Shown piece after piece: positions 24,286-36,186 of a stretch of DNA of 64,000 bases; positions within the stretch are counted from its first letter, which is position 1; each line of letters begins with the position of its first letter. The notes under the pieces were generated by a model. It was not told the DNA's origin. It did not search any database and saw only the letters and a list, made by a program, of their open reading frames with translations. A program made the position numbers and the translations under genes. The DNA comes from Pleurotus ostreatus/Saccharomyces cerevisiae fusant. Its lineage: Eukaryota > Opisthokonta. The DNA is taken from contig JAMQCK010000057.1 in the NCBI GenBank assembly GCA_024196135.1, forward strand, positions 1-64,000, read 5' to 3'.

Positions 24286-25005
24286 GATGGTGGGTGTTAA
24301 GGTGGAAGTTGTACGATGCGTCTAGTACCGGGATCATGCTGGCACTTCGTGAGGATTCCCCGCACGCAATGTCGCGAGTTCCGAAGCCGGCTGAGATAGG
24401 CATGAGAGTTGATAAGACGTCCGGATTAGGAAGGTATTGTTCGACGTCATCGATGCGAAAGACCCGCGGTTTGCTGTGAAGTTCTAGTCTCCCTCGGCAG
24501 CCGTTCGTGAGTGCGCTGTATGAACCTTGCAGACCAGGTCAGGACATTGATTCTCACTCCTGCTTTAGAAGTCAGAAGTCCATCGAGGATAGCGATTCAG
24601 AATTCCAAAAAGACATCTATAGTAGGGCGTCTAAGGTATGCGAGTACCGGGGCCTACTGCGGTACAGTGATGGTAGCAAGATGAAGGGTATAGCAAGAGT
24701 CCGTATATGATGGACAAGGGGTGCAAAGCTTGTCCATTTTGTAGGCGCGGGCCGTAGTAGTAGTGGTACGCCCATTACATTATGAGGTACAAGGAAATCG
24801 TCAAGATAAATCGTGATGTGAGTACAGGGAAGCAGGTGAGAGATGGAGATGAGCGGGGAGATATGGGATGAGACGGTAAAGATGAGAGATCCAGAGTGTA
24901 CAGCGACAATTACAGACAGCAGAGACGAGCAGAGTAAAAAAAAGAAACCGAAACCATCTATGTATAGTGCGTAGTGTGTGGTGAATAGTGGATGTTCAGC
25001 GCAGC
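24286..25005. other. Intergenic region upstream of copy 2
   Basis: It holds the promoter of the second reductase gene and the 3' UTR of the F-box gene. The part from 24760 to 24980 is A/G-rich. No gene was recognised. Confidence 0.45.
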
Positions 25006-26414
25006 TCAGTGGTACGTGCTGCGCCGATGGGTAACATGTACCGCGACGCCGCGCGCGCACAGCGTCGGGAATGTGGGGTTAAAATGCATCGCGGACTTGC
25101 GCGTGAAGTTGTCGTACATGACGACCATGTACACGCGCTTGAGCCCCTCGAGCGCCGGCGAGCAGAGCGCGTTCTCGAGCGCCTCCCACGTCGTCCGCCG
25201 CGCGTCGACATGCGCCGCCTCGAAGGTAATCTCCACCTCTTCAATCGCGCACGCGGGCGCGAGCCGGCACTCTGGCGTGTACTCCCAGTGCAATGAGGAC
25301 AAGAAGCTGACCAGCCACGAGTCAGCGTCCATAGACAGCACGCCCTGCGAGTTCGTCAGGGACAGAACCCGCAGCTGGGGTGTCTTCCACAGATTGAGTG
25401 CGGGGAGCGTGACGGCGCCTAAACACATTCGCCCCGGTCAGCATCGATGGGAAGCGCGGGGAATGTGGGGGACTTACGAGAATCATCCGTGTGGGACACG
25501 TCGAGCTCGAGGTGCTCCAATGACGCGCCCAGTGCGTCGACGAGCTGGAAGGCGTTCAGGTCGTCTGGCCGGTCGAGGTGGACGCCGATGACGAGCTCGC
25601 GCACTTCGTCCAGGTCGAGCGGGCAGTGTCCCTCCAAGAACCAGTCGTAACGAGGGCGGTTCAGAGTGAGATGAAGCGCGTCCAGCTGGGCCTTGTGGGA
25701 CAGATCCCACTCATCTCCATACATGCCTTCATCTCCGTCTTCGCGGATGGTCACCCGCGAGAGCGTGAAGGTCTTCAGGCTGTATGCGTCGCTCAGAAGC
25801 GCGTCGAGGCTGCTCTGCGACACACTCTCGCAGCTGAGATGAAACTCGGTGAGGGAAGGCAGCTGAAGCGCGTCGTGCACGCTCTTGCGGAAGCGCCAGC
25901 TTAGCTGATCCCAGTGAGGGATGAGGGAATCGACCTCGAGAATGTGCAGGCTTGTGAGTTGGCCGAGGATGCCGCAGACGACGGAGACCAGCTCCGGGCG
26001 GCTGTCGAGGCCAAACTGGAAGTCGGTTTGGATGGAGAGCTCGCGCACGCAGGAGGTGATGTCGGGGTGCTGGCGGAGGAAGGAGAGCAACTGCGTGTAC
26101 ATGGTGACGACTTCGGTGTACACCATCTCGGCAGCGAACATGAAGAAGTGGCAGAACGTGTCGATGCGCAGTTCTAGACGATTGAAGAGGTATCTCCGGC
26201 TGGCGGGTATCCAGCTGTGGGAGACGAGGGAACAGGCGTTGAGCGTGCGCTTGTCGTCGCGCAGGTGGCGCATAATCTCGTCCACCAGCTCTGGGGGCAA
26301 GTCTGCAGGCGCGCATTCTGCCAGGGAACATGAGTACAAAGGCCCGACGCGCTGTGGCGCCAACGTACTGTATGAGGGCGCGCTTGCTGCGCGTTCGGCG
26401 ACTGCAACAGCCAT
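25006..26414 (-). CDS. F-box protein
   Basis: Two exons encode about 450 residues. An N-terminal F-box lies at about residues 38-70 (DLPPELVDEIMRHL, then LNACSLVSHSWIPASR and YLFNRLEL). It would bind Skp1 in an SCF ubiquitin ligase. The rest has weak leucine-rich character with repeated SLxxFxLS and LHILEVDSL patterns, as in the large fungal F-box/LRR-like expansions. The intron at about 25429-25489 joins HTDDS to AVTLPALNLW. The C-terminal part mentions KRVYMVVMYDN and ends TYH. The target is unknown. This family is often expanded and lineage-specific in mushrooms. Confidence 0.8.
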
Positions 26415-27310
26415 TTCAATGGGTTTGCGCGAGTTCCTCGGGTCCTCCGCGGTATATAGGGTGTTGTGGTCAAGAGCAAGAGGCGCAAATTGCGTGCGTG
26501 AATGATGTGGCGGACTGCAGGCGGGGGTCGATCGTCGGTTTTATATGTGGCGCTCGGCGACGTAACGCGGCCGTATGCAGACGCGAGCCTCGCATGTCGC
26601 ACTGCACGCTGCGTGCTTCCGGAAACGTCCGGGCCTCCCCGAAATAGCCCTATTTGGGCTCGTCCTTGGCCAGCGGCGCCCTGTGTCCCATACGAACCCC
26701 CGCGCGGGCGGTCCTGTGAGGCGCGCAGAGCAACATGAACGACTGATCAAAGCAATCGAGAGCGGTCGACTCAGCTGTCGGTCCCCGGCCCGGGCCTAGT
26801 CACCGCTCTCGCTCAGTCCGCCACCGTGCCTCGACGCTGCCCCGGCTCTTTCTTCACCACACCTTTCATCTTGGCTCAGCATCCCCCACGGGCACCCACA
26901 CACCCCACTTCTCGCGCCCGCGCTTCTCGTGGGGACGCTCACTCGAGGTAGAAGCAAACAGCGAGGAATACAATTGATTCTCGTCCAGAACGTATACATG
27001 GGAGGCATCGATAAGTACAAATCGTCAAAAGACATGACATGAGGTGCGACATATTCGAATGTGGAAAGGAAACAGCGGGGAAGTGGGGAGGAAGTACGAA
27101 GAGGAGGACGGCCAGAGAAGAGTATGGGTTTGTGAGGCTATACGTTCGATGGGGCCAGCCTTGGGGCCATGGGGAGTCCAGGGTCGTCGGACATCGTACG
27201 GTAGTCAGTAAGTGATGAAAGAACGCGAAAGAAAGAGTGCATAGATCCAAATACTAGTACAACGGTTCAAGCACCGTTAAAAGGGCGTCAAAGTCCATCC
27301 GACCCTATCC
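26415..27310. other. Intergenic region, F-box promoter and Ssd1-gene 3' side
   Basis: No coding signal was recognised. On the minus strand an ATATAAAA sequence at 26539-26546 lies about 125 nt upstream of the F-box ATG. The 26930-27240 part is A/G-rich on the plus strand and probably belongs to the 3' UTR of the large minus-strand gene's neighbourhood. Confidence 0.45.
26539..26546 (-). promoter_or_regulatory. Possible TATA box of the F-box gene
   Basis: It reads ATATAAAA on the minus strand, about 125 nt before the ATG at 26414. Motif-only support. Confidence 0.3.
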
Positions 27311-30300
27311 TCAGTTCTTCTTAGTCTCGGCGTACGGGTTGACGCTGTACACCTTGATAACAGGGGGACTCTTCGTCAGGTCCGCCGTCACGATGACCTG
27401 GAGACCGTCAGTCTTCGCGGCGAAGTCACCAGTTGATGTATACGTACGGGCACGGTCTGCAGCTCCTTGATCTCCTGGATCTTGTGCCCGGCCGGGGTCG
27501 TGCGCAGACCCTCGAAGGTAGGCTCGGCCTTCGCCATCGAGATGAGCCTCTGCTTCGAGGTCTCCTTGGTCGCGTCGACATTGTCACGTCCGAGGACGAT
27601 CTCGTCGTCACCATCGTCCTCATCAAAGAGCGCGCTCTCGTCGTGCACCGAGCGAGAAGCAACCTCCATCTTCAGCGCGTGCTGCTCGGCGTTCTGCTTC
27701 ACCTTCTTCAGATGCTCGTCGTCGCTGTTCTCGGCGAGCCAGGTTATCACATCGCGGTTCGACCAGTAGATCTGCAGGGCGTGCGTGTGCTCATCGTAGA
27801 CGTGGTTCTAGACAAAGAAGTCAGCATTAGCCTTCTAGGGTTAGGGAGGCAACGTACGTCGATGGGCATCTGGTCGACGTGGACACGCTTTTCAATGCCG
27901 AATTCGGGAACGAGCACATCGAAGGCAGCGTCGAGCACGTTGATGACCTTGGCCTGGCGAATGACCGGGCCGTAGCGGTGCGTGAGGTCCGAGATCAGGA
28001 CACACAAGAACAAGTGCGCCGACTGCTCCTGGGCGAGCACAGCAGAGTCGCGCTTACTGAAGAGTAGGGTCAGTAACGACCCACTTTACACGCATAGGAA
28101 AACTCACATGTTGCACTGCTGCGCGACCTTCGCGACCGCATCACGGTCCATCATGAACTTCGCCTCACCAGGCGTGCTCTGCAGCGTCGACTCGAGCTGG
28201 CGGTGCACCAACACATCGGCGTAGCGGCGGATAGGCGACGTAAAGTGCGTATACAGAGGCACGTTGAGTGCATAGTGGTGGTACTTCGCGATGTCGAGCA
28301 TGCCCGCGCAGTAGTACTTGGCGCGCTGGGTGGCCTTGAACGACAGCAGCTCGAGCAGCTTGCGCGTCATGGGGTCCTTGATGGCGTCGAAGGAGCGCAT
28401 CATGGCACCAGACGACGTGATGTCCATGTCGACACCGAGGCGCTTAGCGCGCTCCACGAAGTTGTTCAAGCGACGCTCGATGGGGGTGTCGTGGCGCCTG
28501 AGCAGGGCCTGCTCGGGGAGGTGGACGGCGATGTGCTGCGCGACCGTGATGTTGGTCAACAGCATGAACTCCTCGATGAGGTCGTTCGCCTCCACGCGGG
28601 TACGCTGGCCGCAGTCAATCGGCTTGCCCGTCTCGTCGAGCTTGAAGCTCAAAGACAGTGAGTCCAGGGACAGCGCGCCGTTCTCAAACCGCTGCTTGCG
28701 CAGCTCCTTCGCGATGTCATACAGGACGCGGATGTCGTGCTCGATGTCGACCGCGTTGTGCTCTGGAATGACGGGGACGTCGCCGAGGACACGGCCCTCG
28801 ATAACGTCCTGCGCATTCGCGTACGACAGCTGCGCCGCGGACCTGATGATGGTCTTGCCGAACCACTTGTTCGTCACCTTCGCGTCCTTGGTCATGGTGA
28901 AGACGACAGAGAACGCAAGACGGTCCTGGCCCGGAACGAGACTGCAGAGCTCCTCACTGAGCGTAGGCGGAAGCATCGGCACGGCACGCTGCACGAGGTA
29001 CACGCTGGTCGCCCTCTTGCGCGCGTCGCGGTCGAGAGCCGTGTTCGGCTTGACGAAGTACGACACGTCGGCAATGTGGACACCGATCTCGTATGTGCCA
29101 TCCTCGTTGGCCTTGATGGAAAGGGCATCGTCGAGGTCCTTGGCGGTGTCCGGGTCGATGCTAAAGATGCGCTCCCCGCGCAAGTCCTTGCGAAGGTCGA
29201 GCTCACGCTCGGGGATGCTAGGTAGTTTGTTAGTTCAGAGTCATCACTTTCGAGACGCGCTACTCACGTCCACGGCATAGGCGGCAGGCACTTCATGACG
29301 TTGTCGGCAAAGTCCTCGGTGGGGAAGTTGCAGTCCTTGAGCAGAGCGCTCGTTTCCACCTCAATGTCTCCAATGGGACCGAGTTCCTCCACGAGGGTAC
29401 CGAACGGATGAAGGGAGCTGATAGGCTACAAGGATGGTCAGCAATGCTCGCGTAGCGCCCAACTGAAAGAGACTTACGTGACGCTTGATGCACGCAACGA
29501 ATAGCTTGTCCACGTAGGCCTCGGAGTTCTGGACGAAGTCAGGCGGCGCCTGCTCGGTCGGGATGGCAATAAGAGGGACACGCTTGTCCGTCGGCTTGAA
29601 CCAGACGATCTTGGGACGCTCGATGGGGCCCTTCTTGGGCTCCTCACCGGTGATCCCCTCGCGCTCGCGACGCTCGGCCTCCTGCTTCTCCTTGGTAGCG
29701 GCCGAAGAGGGACGCAGAAGACCAAGAGTGCCGGAGAACAACTGGCCAGGCATACGCTCGACGACGGCGACGACGTGGCCGGCGAACTGAGGCTTAACCT
29801 CGTCAGTGACCCTGGGAGGCTTGTCAGTCAATCTCTCTGGCGTGGAAACGCATGCGCGACTCACTCCTCGTCCTCGAAAAGCATCAGGCCCTGGCCTTCA
29901 ACCTCGACGTCGTCCTTCTTCTTGTCATCCTTGCGGCCGGCGCCAGACTTCTCGTAAGCCGAGTTCTCCTCCTTTTTCCTCTTCTTCTCTTCCTTCTCCT
30001 TCTTCGTTCCCCAGACTTCATCAACGTCCAGGAGCTCCACGGCGACGATGTCGCCCTCCAACGCTCGGTTACGGTCCTTCGAGCCACAAATATAGATGTC
30101 GGCGTCAAGCACCTCCGTGGCGACATACGCGTCGGAACGGTTGCGCTTGTTGACGCGAAGGATACCGACGACGAGCTTTCCAGCAGCGAGAAGCGGCGGC
30201 AGGGACGCCTGCGGGAGGTAGGGTGCAAAGAGGGACTTGCGCTGGGGTTGGTTGGACTGCTGTTGGAGCTGCGACTGAAACTGCTGCTGTTGCTGCTGGA

Positions 30301-32003
30301 GAAGGTTGATGCCGCCCATGTTGATGCCCATCATGTTCGCCGCCATCATGTTGGGCAGCATGTTGGGGAAACTGAACGATGCCATCTTATGGTGGTGGCC
30401 ACCTGCCGCCTGGCGGAACTGCTGCAGGCTCTGCAACTGCGCCTGAGCCTGAGCGAGGTCCGCGGCGAACGCGTTGTTGGCCTGGACGCCGCCAACGCCA
30501 CCATCTAGTCGGTAGTCAGCACATGTAGCAAGAGATACAACGATCAATACTGACTGATACGCCAACTAGAGTCGGCACGGGAGGCCTGACGAGAGTGACC
30601 ACCGGGAGGGAGAGGCGGCTGGAACCCGTCGTCGAAGCCATCGAACTGACCGAACGACTGGCCGGGCTTGTTGACGACGTTGACGCTGTGGCGGCGACCA
30701 TGCCCGCGAGGAACGCCTTGGGTCTGCCCGTCAAGGCCCATGTTGAGAGTACCGAGGTTGCCAAACTGGCCCATGGGGTTCTGAGGACCGCCATAGCCGT
30801 TGCCGGCCATAGGCACCGTGCTCTGCACGCGGCGATGCGCTCCACGACCAGGAGCCAAGCCAGGAGTCTGGTAGGAAAGGACCTGGTTGGAGGCCAATTG
30901 CTGCTGATAGAGGGCCTGCTGTTGCTGCTGGAGCGCCTCAATCTGGTTCTGCAGAGCGATCTGAAAGACAATTAGCGACCGTACGTCATGGAAAATACGC
31001 AACGCACCTGCTCGGCCATGATGCCGTGGATCTCGCCCTGGCTGTCGGCCTTGCGGTGACCTTGCTCCCTAGGAGCCTCGTGAAGCGGCTGCTGCTGCTG
31101 CTGAGGGAACTGGAAACCATTGTCCTCCTCGCTCAGCGGGCCCATAGGACCGCCCTGGCGCTTGCGAGCTCCGAACATGAAGTTCGGGGCGAGCTGAGGG
31201 CGACCAGTGGGGCCAATCGCATCCTGCTCCTGCTGAGCAGCGAGGGCAGCGAAACGAGGAGCCACAAAGCTCTGCGACTGGGAGCGAGGCTGGTGGGTGG
31301 GCGGCGGCTGGTAGTAGTTCTCCGGAATCTCGCCCTCCTCGTGGTCCTCAACCATCGCGTGGAGACCGGGGGCAAAGGAGTTGAAGTTGTTGGAGAGCGC
31401 GCCGGCGCCGACAGAGGAGGCCTTGCGGTGCTTCTGCTGGTCGAGCGAGTTGGCAGGGAAAGCGGCAGCACCGGGCTGGAAGACGGGAGCGTTAGCCGAG
31501 ATGCCGTGCGGAACGGTGCTCGGCTGCTGGTTGGGGTTGGGGGACGTGGACTTCAGGTCGTTGATGACACGTTGAAGGGACGATAACGCATCACTGCCGC
31601 TGTTTCCGGGTTGCGGGGACGTATTCGCCTGGCCGCCACCGGCGTTGGGCTTCTTGGGACCGGTCGAAGTCGAGCCAGAGCTCTTGCGATGGGCAGGCGC
31701 GCGATTGGTGCTGTTCTTGCGCGGCTCCTGCTTCTTGCCACTATCGCTCTCGGCGCCCTTCTTGGCCGCCGACTCAGAACCTGACTCAGCGGGCGTCGTG
31801 GTGCTGTTCTTCTTGCTGCTGGTCCTCGAGGACGGCCTGGGACCGCCTTGATTGTTGGCGCCGCCGGCGTTGTTAGGCTTGGAGGTGGACGCGCTCCGCT
31901 TCGGCCCGCGGTTGTTCCCCGCGTTTCCCGACTTCTTCTCGTCTTTCTTGGGCTGCGTCTGCTGCGTCTGCGGCTGGGGCTGCGCCACGGGTTCGTCAGG
32001 CAT
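27311..32003 (-). CDS. SSD1: Ssd1/Dis3L2-family RNB-domain RNA-binding protein
   Basis: This is the largest gene here, about 1300-1350 residues. In yeast Ssd1 binds cell-wall mRNAs and lacks nuclease activity. The first 500 residues are disordered: KK/Ser-rich at the start, then Gln-rich blocks (QQQQQPLHEAPREQG, QQQQQFQSQLQQQ). Cold-shock-type domains follow with AAGKLVVGILRVNKRNRSDAYV and ICGSKDRNRALEGDIVAVEL, a strong Ssd1 signature. The RNB domain opens with FSIDPDTAKDLDDALS and continues GVHIADVSYFV, AVPMLPPTLSEELCSL and FTSPIRRYADVLVHRQL. The spacing of the four aspartates equals that of active RNase II/Dis3L2 enzymes. The C-terminal S1-like region ends in VIKVYSVNPYAETKKN. Introns are few and short, each with a GT donor and AG acceptor. 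Confidence 0.92.
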
Positions 32004-33194
32004 GTCGTTCGTGAACTAGTCGGTTGGACGAGAGGGTTAGGAGGGAGTTTTCGATGTGTTTTTGGGTTTGTCGATATGTGATTCTGACTGGAGGCGTACA
32101 CGCGTCAGACTTTTTTGTGGCCGAAAACAGTTGGGCACTCACCTATGCAGAGATCGGAGTACAATGAAGAGTTCTGTTGTCGTTGCCCGGCAGGGCGTGT
32201 GAGGAAAAGAACGCGGAGGTGGAATGGAGAGAGACTCTGCGAAGCCATGATTTCATCGTCATTCGCTTTTGTACAACCGCAGCTGCCTAATCAGGCAGTT
32301 GTTTCCCAGGACCATTGACTGCGCCGCTCCTCCCGCCTTCGTTACTTCCATCAGCCCATCCCGCGCTACCATCGCCGTCGTCACTCGAGGGGAACGACAC
32401 TGATCAGCACTCTATTTGTGGTTTATAGAGTTGAGACCGCTCAAGCTACTTGGTAATCGAGGCCAATCCCCATGGCGCACTTCCCTCTCGACGGCTGGAA
32501 GGATGGCAATCTCCACTCCCAGTTGCAACATATCTGCCCATCGTGAGCAGGAGGCAGGCGACTGGTGGTAAGTTTTACCCCGCGACCCGCACAAAAGCAT
32601 CGATAAGGGGAGTGCCTGGCAATTTTGGGGGAGCGTGGCAGCTGAGTGCAGGCACCGGCCTGCACAATTGGAGCGTTGGCCATCGCGGCTAGGCGCCCTA
32701 GCGCAGCACCCAGAGACCGGCCAGTCGCGCGACACTGAGCACAGAATATTCCTTCTACAGACCCGGCGCATGTTGAGGTGCCTCGAAGGAAGATTCCACC
32801 GAAAGGAGATCCACACTAGCAAGCGCTCGGCTTCAGTCGCGAACTTCAAACGCTCGCTTTGACTTGCCATCCTTTGTTTCGCGGCTACTACTAGCGCGCA
32901 CGTATCGACGCTCACGCCACCCTCGGTGTCAAACGGGCTCCATGAAGCAGTGTAGTCGGATGACCTGAGGCTAACCGCAAGGTCGTGTCGGTCAAACAAG
33001 TCCGGCAGGTGGGCATGAACTCTGATCGCAGCTCCCGTAAGGGGTTTGCGAGGGGACAGGGTCCGCAGAAGAGACGGACTACGTCGGTTGAGGCGCACAT
33101 CTGTGGGCCGGCAAGCAATTGAATGAGAGTTCCAAATGTTATGCCGAAGTACACAAGATAGAAACCTGACCAAAAGGCGAATAGCTCGCTATGA
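32004..33194. other. 1.2-kb region without a confident gene
   Basis: It contains an uninterrupted minus-strand frame of 253 codons (32412-33173) that matches no family I know and has an odd composition (many Arg, Ser and Cys). It could be a chance frame in GC-rich DNA or a decayed gene. The part from 32004 to 32300 is the promoter of the Ssd1-like gene. Confidence 0.35.
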
Positions 33195-34121
33195 TTACCC
33201 ACTGAGCAAGCCGGAAAGCTGCTGGCGGTACTTCTCGAGCTCTGCCTCTTCCTCTTCTTCCTTGTTCTCTGCCGCCTAAGAGGGGCAGTCAGCTAGGCGA
33301 CCAAGATCCGTCTCGAACGTGAACTCACCGGCAGCTCCGTCCCCACCGCACCCGCTTGTCCGAGCTTCCCATTCGTGATATCGAAGAGGACCTTGTCGAC
33401 CTCTTCGTCGGCCTCCTCTTCCAGCTCCTCGTCCTCCTCCATGTCCATGACGTCGTCCATCATCTCCTCCATGATGCCCGCCTACACGGTGATCCCAATG
33501 AGCGTGCGCAGACCTCGATGATACAACCTTGGTCACCTTCGTCATCTCCATACTCATCTCCCGCATCGACTGGCTGATCTGCGGGAGCTTCACTAACGAA
33601 TTCGACGCCTTCATGATCTCCGTCGACTTCTGTAGCGTCCCGGTGACCTTCGCCATAGCTATTGTGGGCATTTCGGCATGAGCTTCTCACATTGACCCAT
33701 CGGAGGACCGAGCCTGCTCACCCAGCTGTTGCTGCAATTGCTGCCCTATGGAGCCCAAACGCGCTTTACTGACCGACAGCCGGTCCTTCTGCTTGTTACA
33801 CCGTACGATCTCGCGTGCAAGGATCTTCGCAGACTTGACATCGCCCTTGTTCGCGAGCTGCTTTACGCTCTGCTTGGCCTTCGCTGACGAGACGTCGAGC
33901 TAGAAGAGGACGAAGTGGGATGGAAGACACAAATGTAGAGATGAGGGAGACAAGAAGGCGAGGAGAAATAGCATCAGACCCGTCACATCGGAGCGGCAAG
34001 CAAACACAACCTGCCTCATCTCCCGGTCGAGGAGTCGAGTCTCCTGCCGCAACTTGGCTTGCCAGGCGCGGACGCGTTCCTCCGGTGTAGGTCCATAGAG
34101 AAATCGGTTTATTGACTGCAT
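33195..34121 (-). CDS. VPS24: ESCRT-III subunit Vps24/CHMP3
   Basis: This Snf7-family protein of about 220 residues acts in multivesicular body sorting and membrane scission. The start MQSINRFLYGPTPEERVRAW is followed by the basic first helix (QETRLLDREMRQ). Exons then give LDVSSAKAKQSVKQLANKGD, AMAKVTGTLQKSTEIMKA, LVKLPQISQSMREMSMEMTK and AGIMEEMMDDVMD, closely matching CHMP3. The acidic C-terminal part (EDEELEEEADEEVDKVLFD) and the final helix (LEKYRQQLSGLLSG) are the autoinhibitory/MIM region. Five exons, all joins in frame. The stop at 33195 follows LLSG. Confidence 0.93.
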
Positions 34122-34468
34122 GCCGGTCGAGGGTCAGAGGAAGCTAGTTCGTCTGCGAGATCGCAGTGTGCGACGGTGTTGGTTCGGCGCAAGATGAGTT
34201 GCGCAGCGTCGTGACGCCGCCGTCGCGCTTGGCACATGTGGCGTCGACCGGATCTCGGACCGAATGCACCGGCGATAAATCAACCCCGCACGACGATCCT
34301 TCCCCGCTTTCGCCTCTTGCTTTCCACTTTCATCTTCATCTCGGAGGTCTGGTACCACCGCCCTTTTGCACTCGCCTTTACGAAAACTCCCTAAAACTTG
34401 TTCAAATCTCGGCTCGCTTCACGACCTCTCAACACTTCATCGCTTGAACTGGTTTCAACGAACACACT
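34122..34468. other. Divergent promoter region
   Basis: It lies between the divergent starts of VPS24 and the Kre9-like gene. No gene was recognised. Confidence 0.5.
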
Positions 34469-35877
34469 ATGCCTCCCGCTCGCTTTTACGAACTTCGCTC
34501 GCTGGACGCGTCGGCGTCTCTCACCAACTTCACGCCTACTGCGCCGGGACCTGGAGATGTCTTTGCGGCTGGCGGGAACTGCACCATTCAGTGGGCGGTA
34601 GACCAGAGTGGGAGCTGGAATAATGTCACCATCGGTACGCCCGCGTGTCTTCAGGGGAAAGGGCGTCTTGACTGACATCTACTTTGCTAGACCTGATGTC
34701 TGGCTCGAACAACAACATGTCCTTCGTTGCGAACGTCGCGTCTGGCCTTGATGGCACGGACGCGTCGAATACGCCGTTCAACTGGACGTGTCCGGACGTA
34801 GACCCGTATTCAGACATCTACTTCTACCAGGTCAGTCAATAACTGGATGCTTTCCTAGTTCCTCGATCCTGACATTAAACCTCTAGTTTACCAACGGCGA
34901 GGACAAGATGGATGCGAAGTGGACTACGCGTTTCACGGTAGGTCTTTCCCCTATGCCTGTTCTGGTTCGGTTCTCACGCAACGACGTAGATCTCTTCCTC
35001 GTCCGGAGAGGTTGATCCTCCGGAAAACCCCACCCAGCCCGACGGCAGTCAAATCCCTTGGGGTGTTGGCCACGTCTCCAACTCGACGTCGCAAGCCTCG
35101 AATGCAACCGCTCAGAGCGTCGGTGCTCCCGAAGATGAGGACTACTTCAACAGCTTGCAAGCGTCGAAGAAGGGCTCGAAGCACTCTGACGACAAGTCTT
35201 CGAAGGAGGATGAGGATGAGGATGAGGACGACGAAGAATCTGCTCAGCGTCAGAAGCACTCCGATGGCGACTCCAAGTCGAAGCACGAGACCTCCAAGTC
35301 GAATTCGAAGGAATCTCAGGAGGATGAGGAAGACGAGGAAGATCGCCATTCCGACGACGACGACAAGCACTCGGAGAAGGACTCGAAGAAGGGCAGCTCT
35401 TCTAACTCTGGCGATGACGATGGCGACGACCGCCACTCGAAGTCCTCAAAGGCGGACAACAAGAAGCACTCTGACGACGACGAAGGCGACGAAAAGCACT
35501 CTGGCGACGACGATGACGAGAAGCACTCGAGCGGCGACGACAAGCACACGATGCACAAGTCCGACGACGATGACGACGAGCCGGAGACTCACCCTGCGAA
35601 GACGAAGTCTACTCAGGAAGACGACTCTGACGACGCGTCATCGTACTCTGCCGCCGAAGCTGACTCGGGCTCGCGCAGCCGTCCCGCAGGTGCCGGGCAG
35701 TCTCCGCTTACAATGAGCCTGCCTCCTTCCGCGAAGAGCGGCTCTGTCGACACCATCGTGCACTCGGAATCGCCTTACGCTGCTTCTGATCGCGCGTCGA
35801 ACTCAGCGGAAGTGCCTAGTTTGCCTGTGACGGCTCTGCTCTTCTCATACACGCTGTTGTTCTTGGCTCTCTTGTAA
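34469..35877 (+). CDS. Kre9/Knh1-like GPI-anchored surface protein with His/Asp/Ser repeat
   Basis: Four exons. The N-terminal domain (GPGDVFAAGGNCTIQW, NVTIDLMSG, FNWTCPDVDPYSD, then KWTTRFTISSSSG) fits the Ser/Thr-rich GPI-anchored family related to Kre9/Knh1, which is tied to cell-wall beta-glucan. Many N-glycosylation sequons are visible. The middle (about residues 145-300) is very hydrophilic, with eight [KR]HS motifs each followed by Asp/Glu/Ser runs (KHSDDD, KHSGDDDD, RHSDDDD). The C-terminus has a Ser/Pro region and the hydrophobic tail ALLFSYTLLFLALL, a GPI-attachment signal. No signal peptide is visible at the ATG used. The true start may lie in an upstream exon, or the secretion signal sits in another frame; this needs cDNA. 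Confidence 0.72.
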
Positions 35878-36186
35878 TCTTTGGTGAATGGCATGCTGCG
35901 CTGGACGTACTTTGGCGACGACCCTCATTCCATAAGACCTTGGACACGGCGGTAATTCAAGTCAACAATAGTTTCGTCTGTTGTCGTCCTCGTCGTCAAG
36001 AACTCAAGCCAGTGAGACGAACACGATGTGCCCGACAGACCTGCAAGGGGATCAAAGTACAAGTATGCCATCGCAGAGGCAGAATTGGTGATAGCCATCT
36101 CTCTTGCATGCGTGGCCGTGTGAACAGCCATTTGTTGTGCTCGGCCATTGCCCGAGCCATAGACCTGCTTTCTTCTGCCTCTCACT
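35878..36186. other. Intergenic spacer
   Basis: About 310 nt between two plus-strand genes. No gene was recognised; it holds one 3' UTR and one promoter. Confidence 0.5.

Noticed and set aside
24617..25060. 147-codon frame near the F-box 3' end
   Set aside because: It is hydrophobic low complexity from an A/G-rich 3' region and overlaps the end of the F-box gene.
28318..29280. 320-codon frame antisense to the Ssd1-like gene
   Set aside because: It is complementary to the conserved RNB exon and has no domain of its own.
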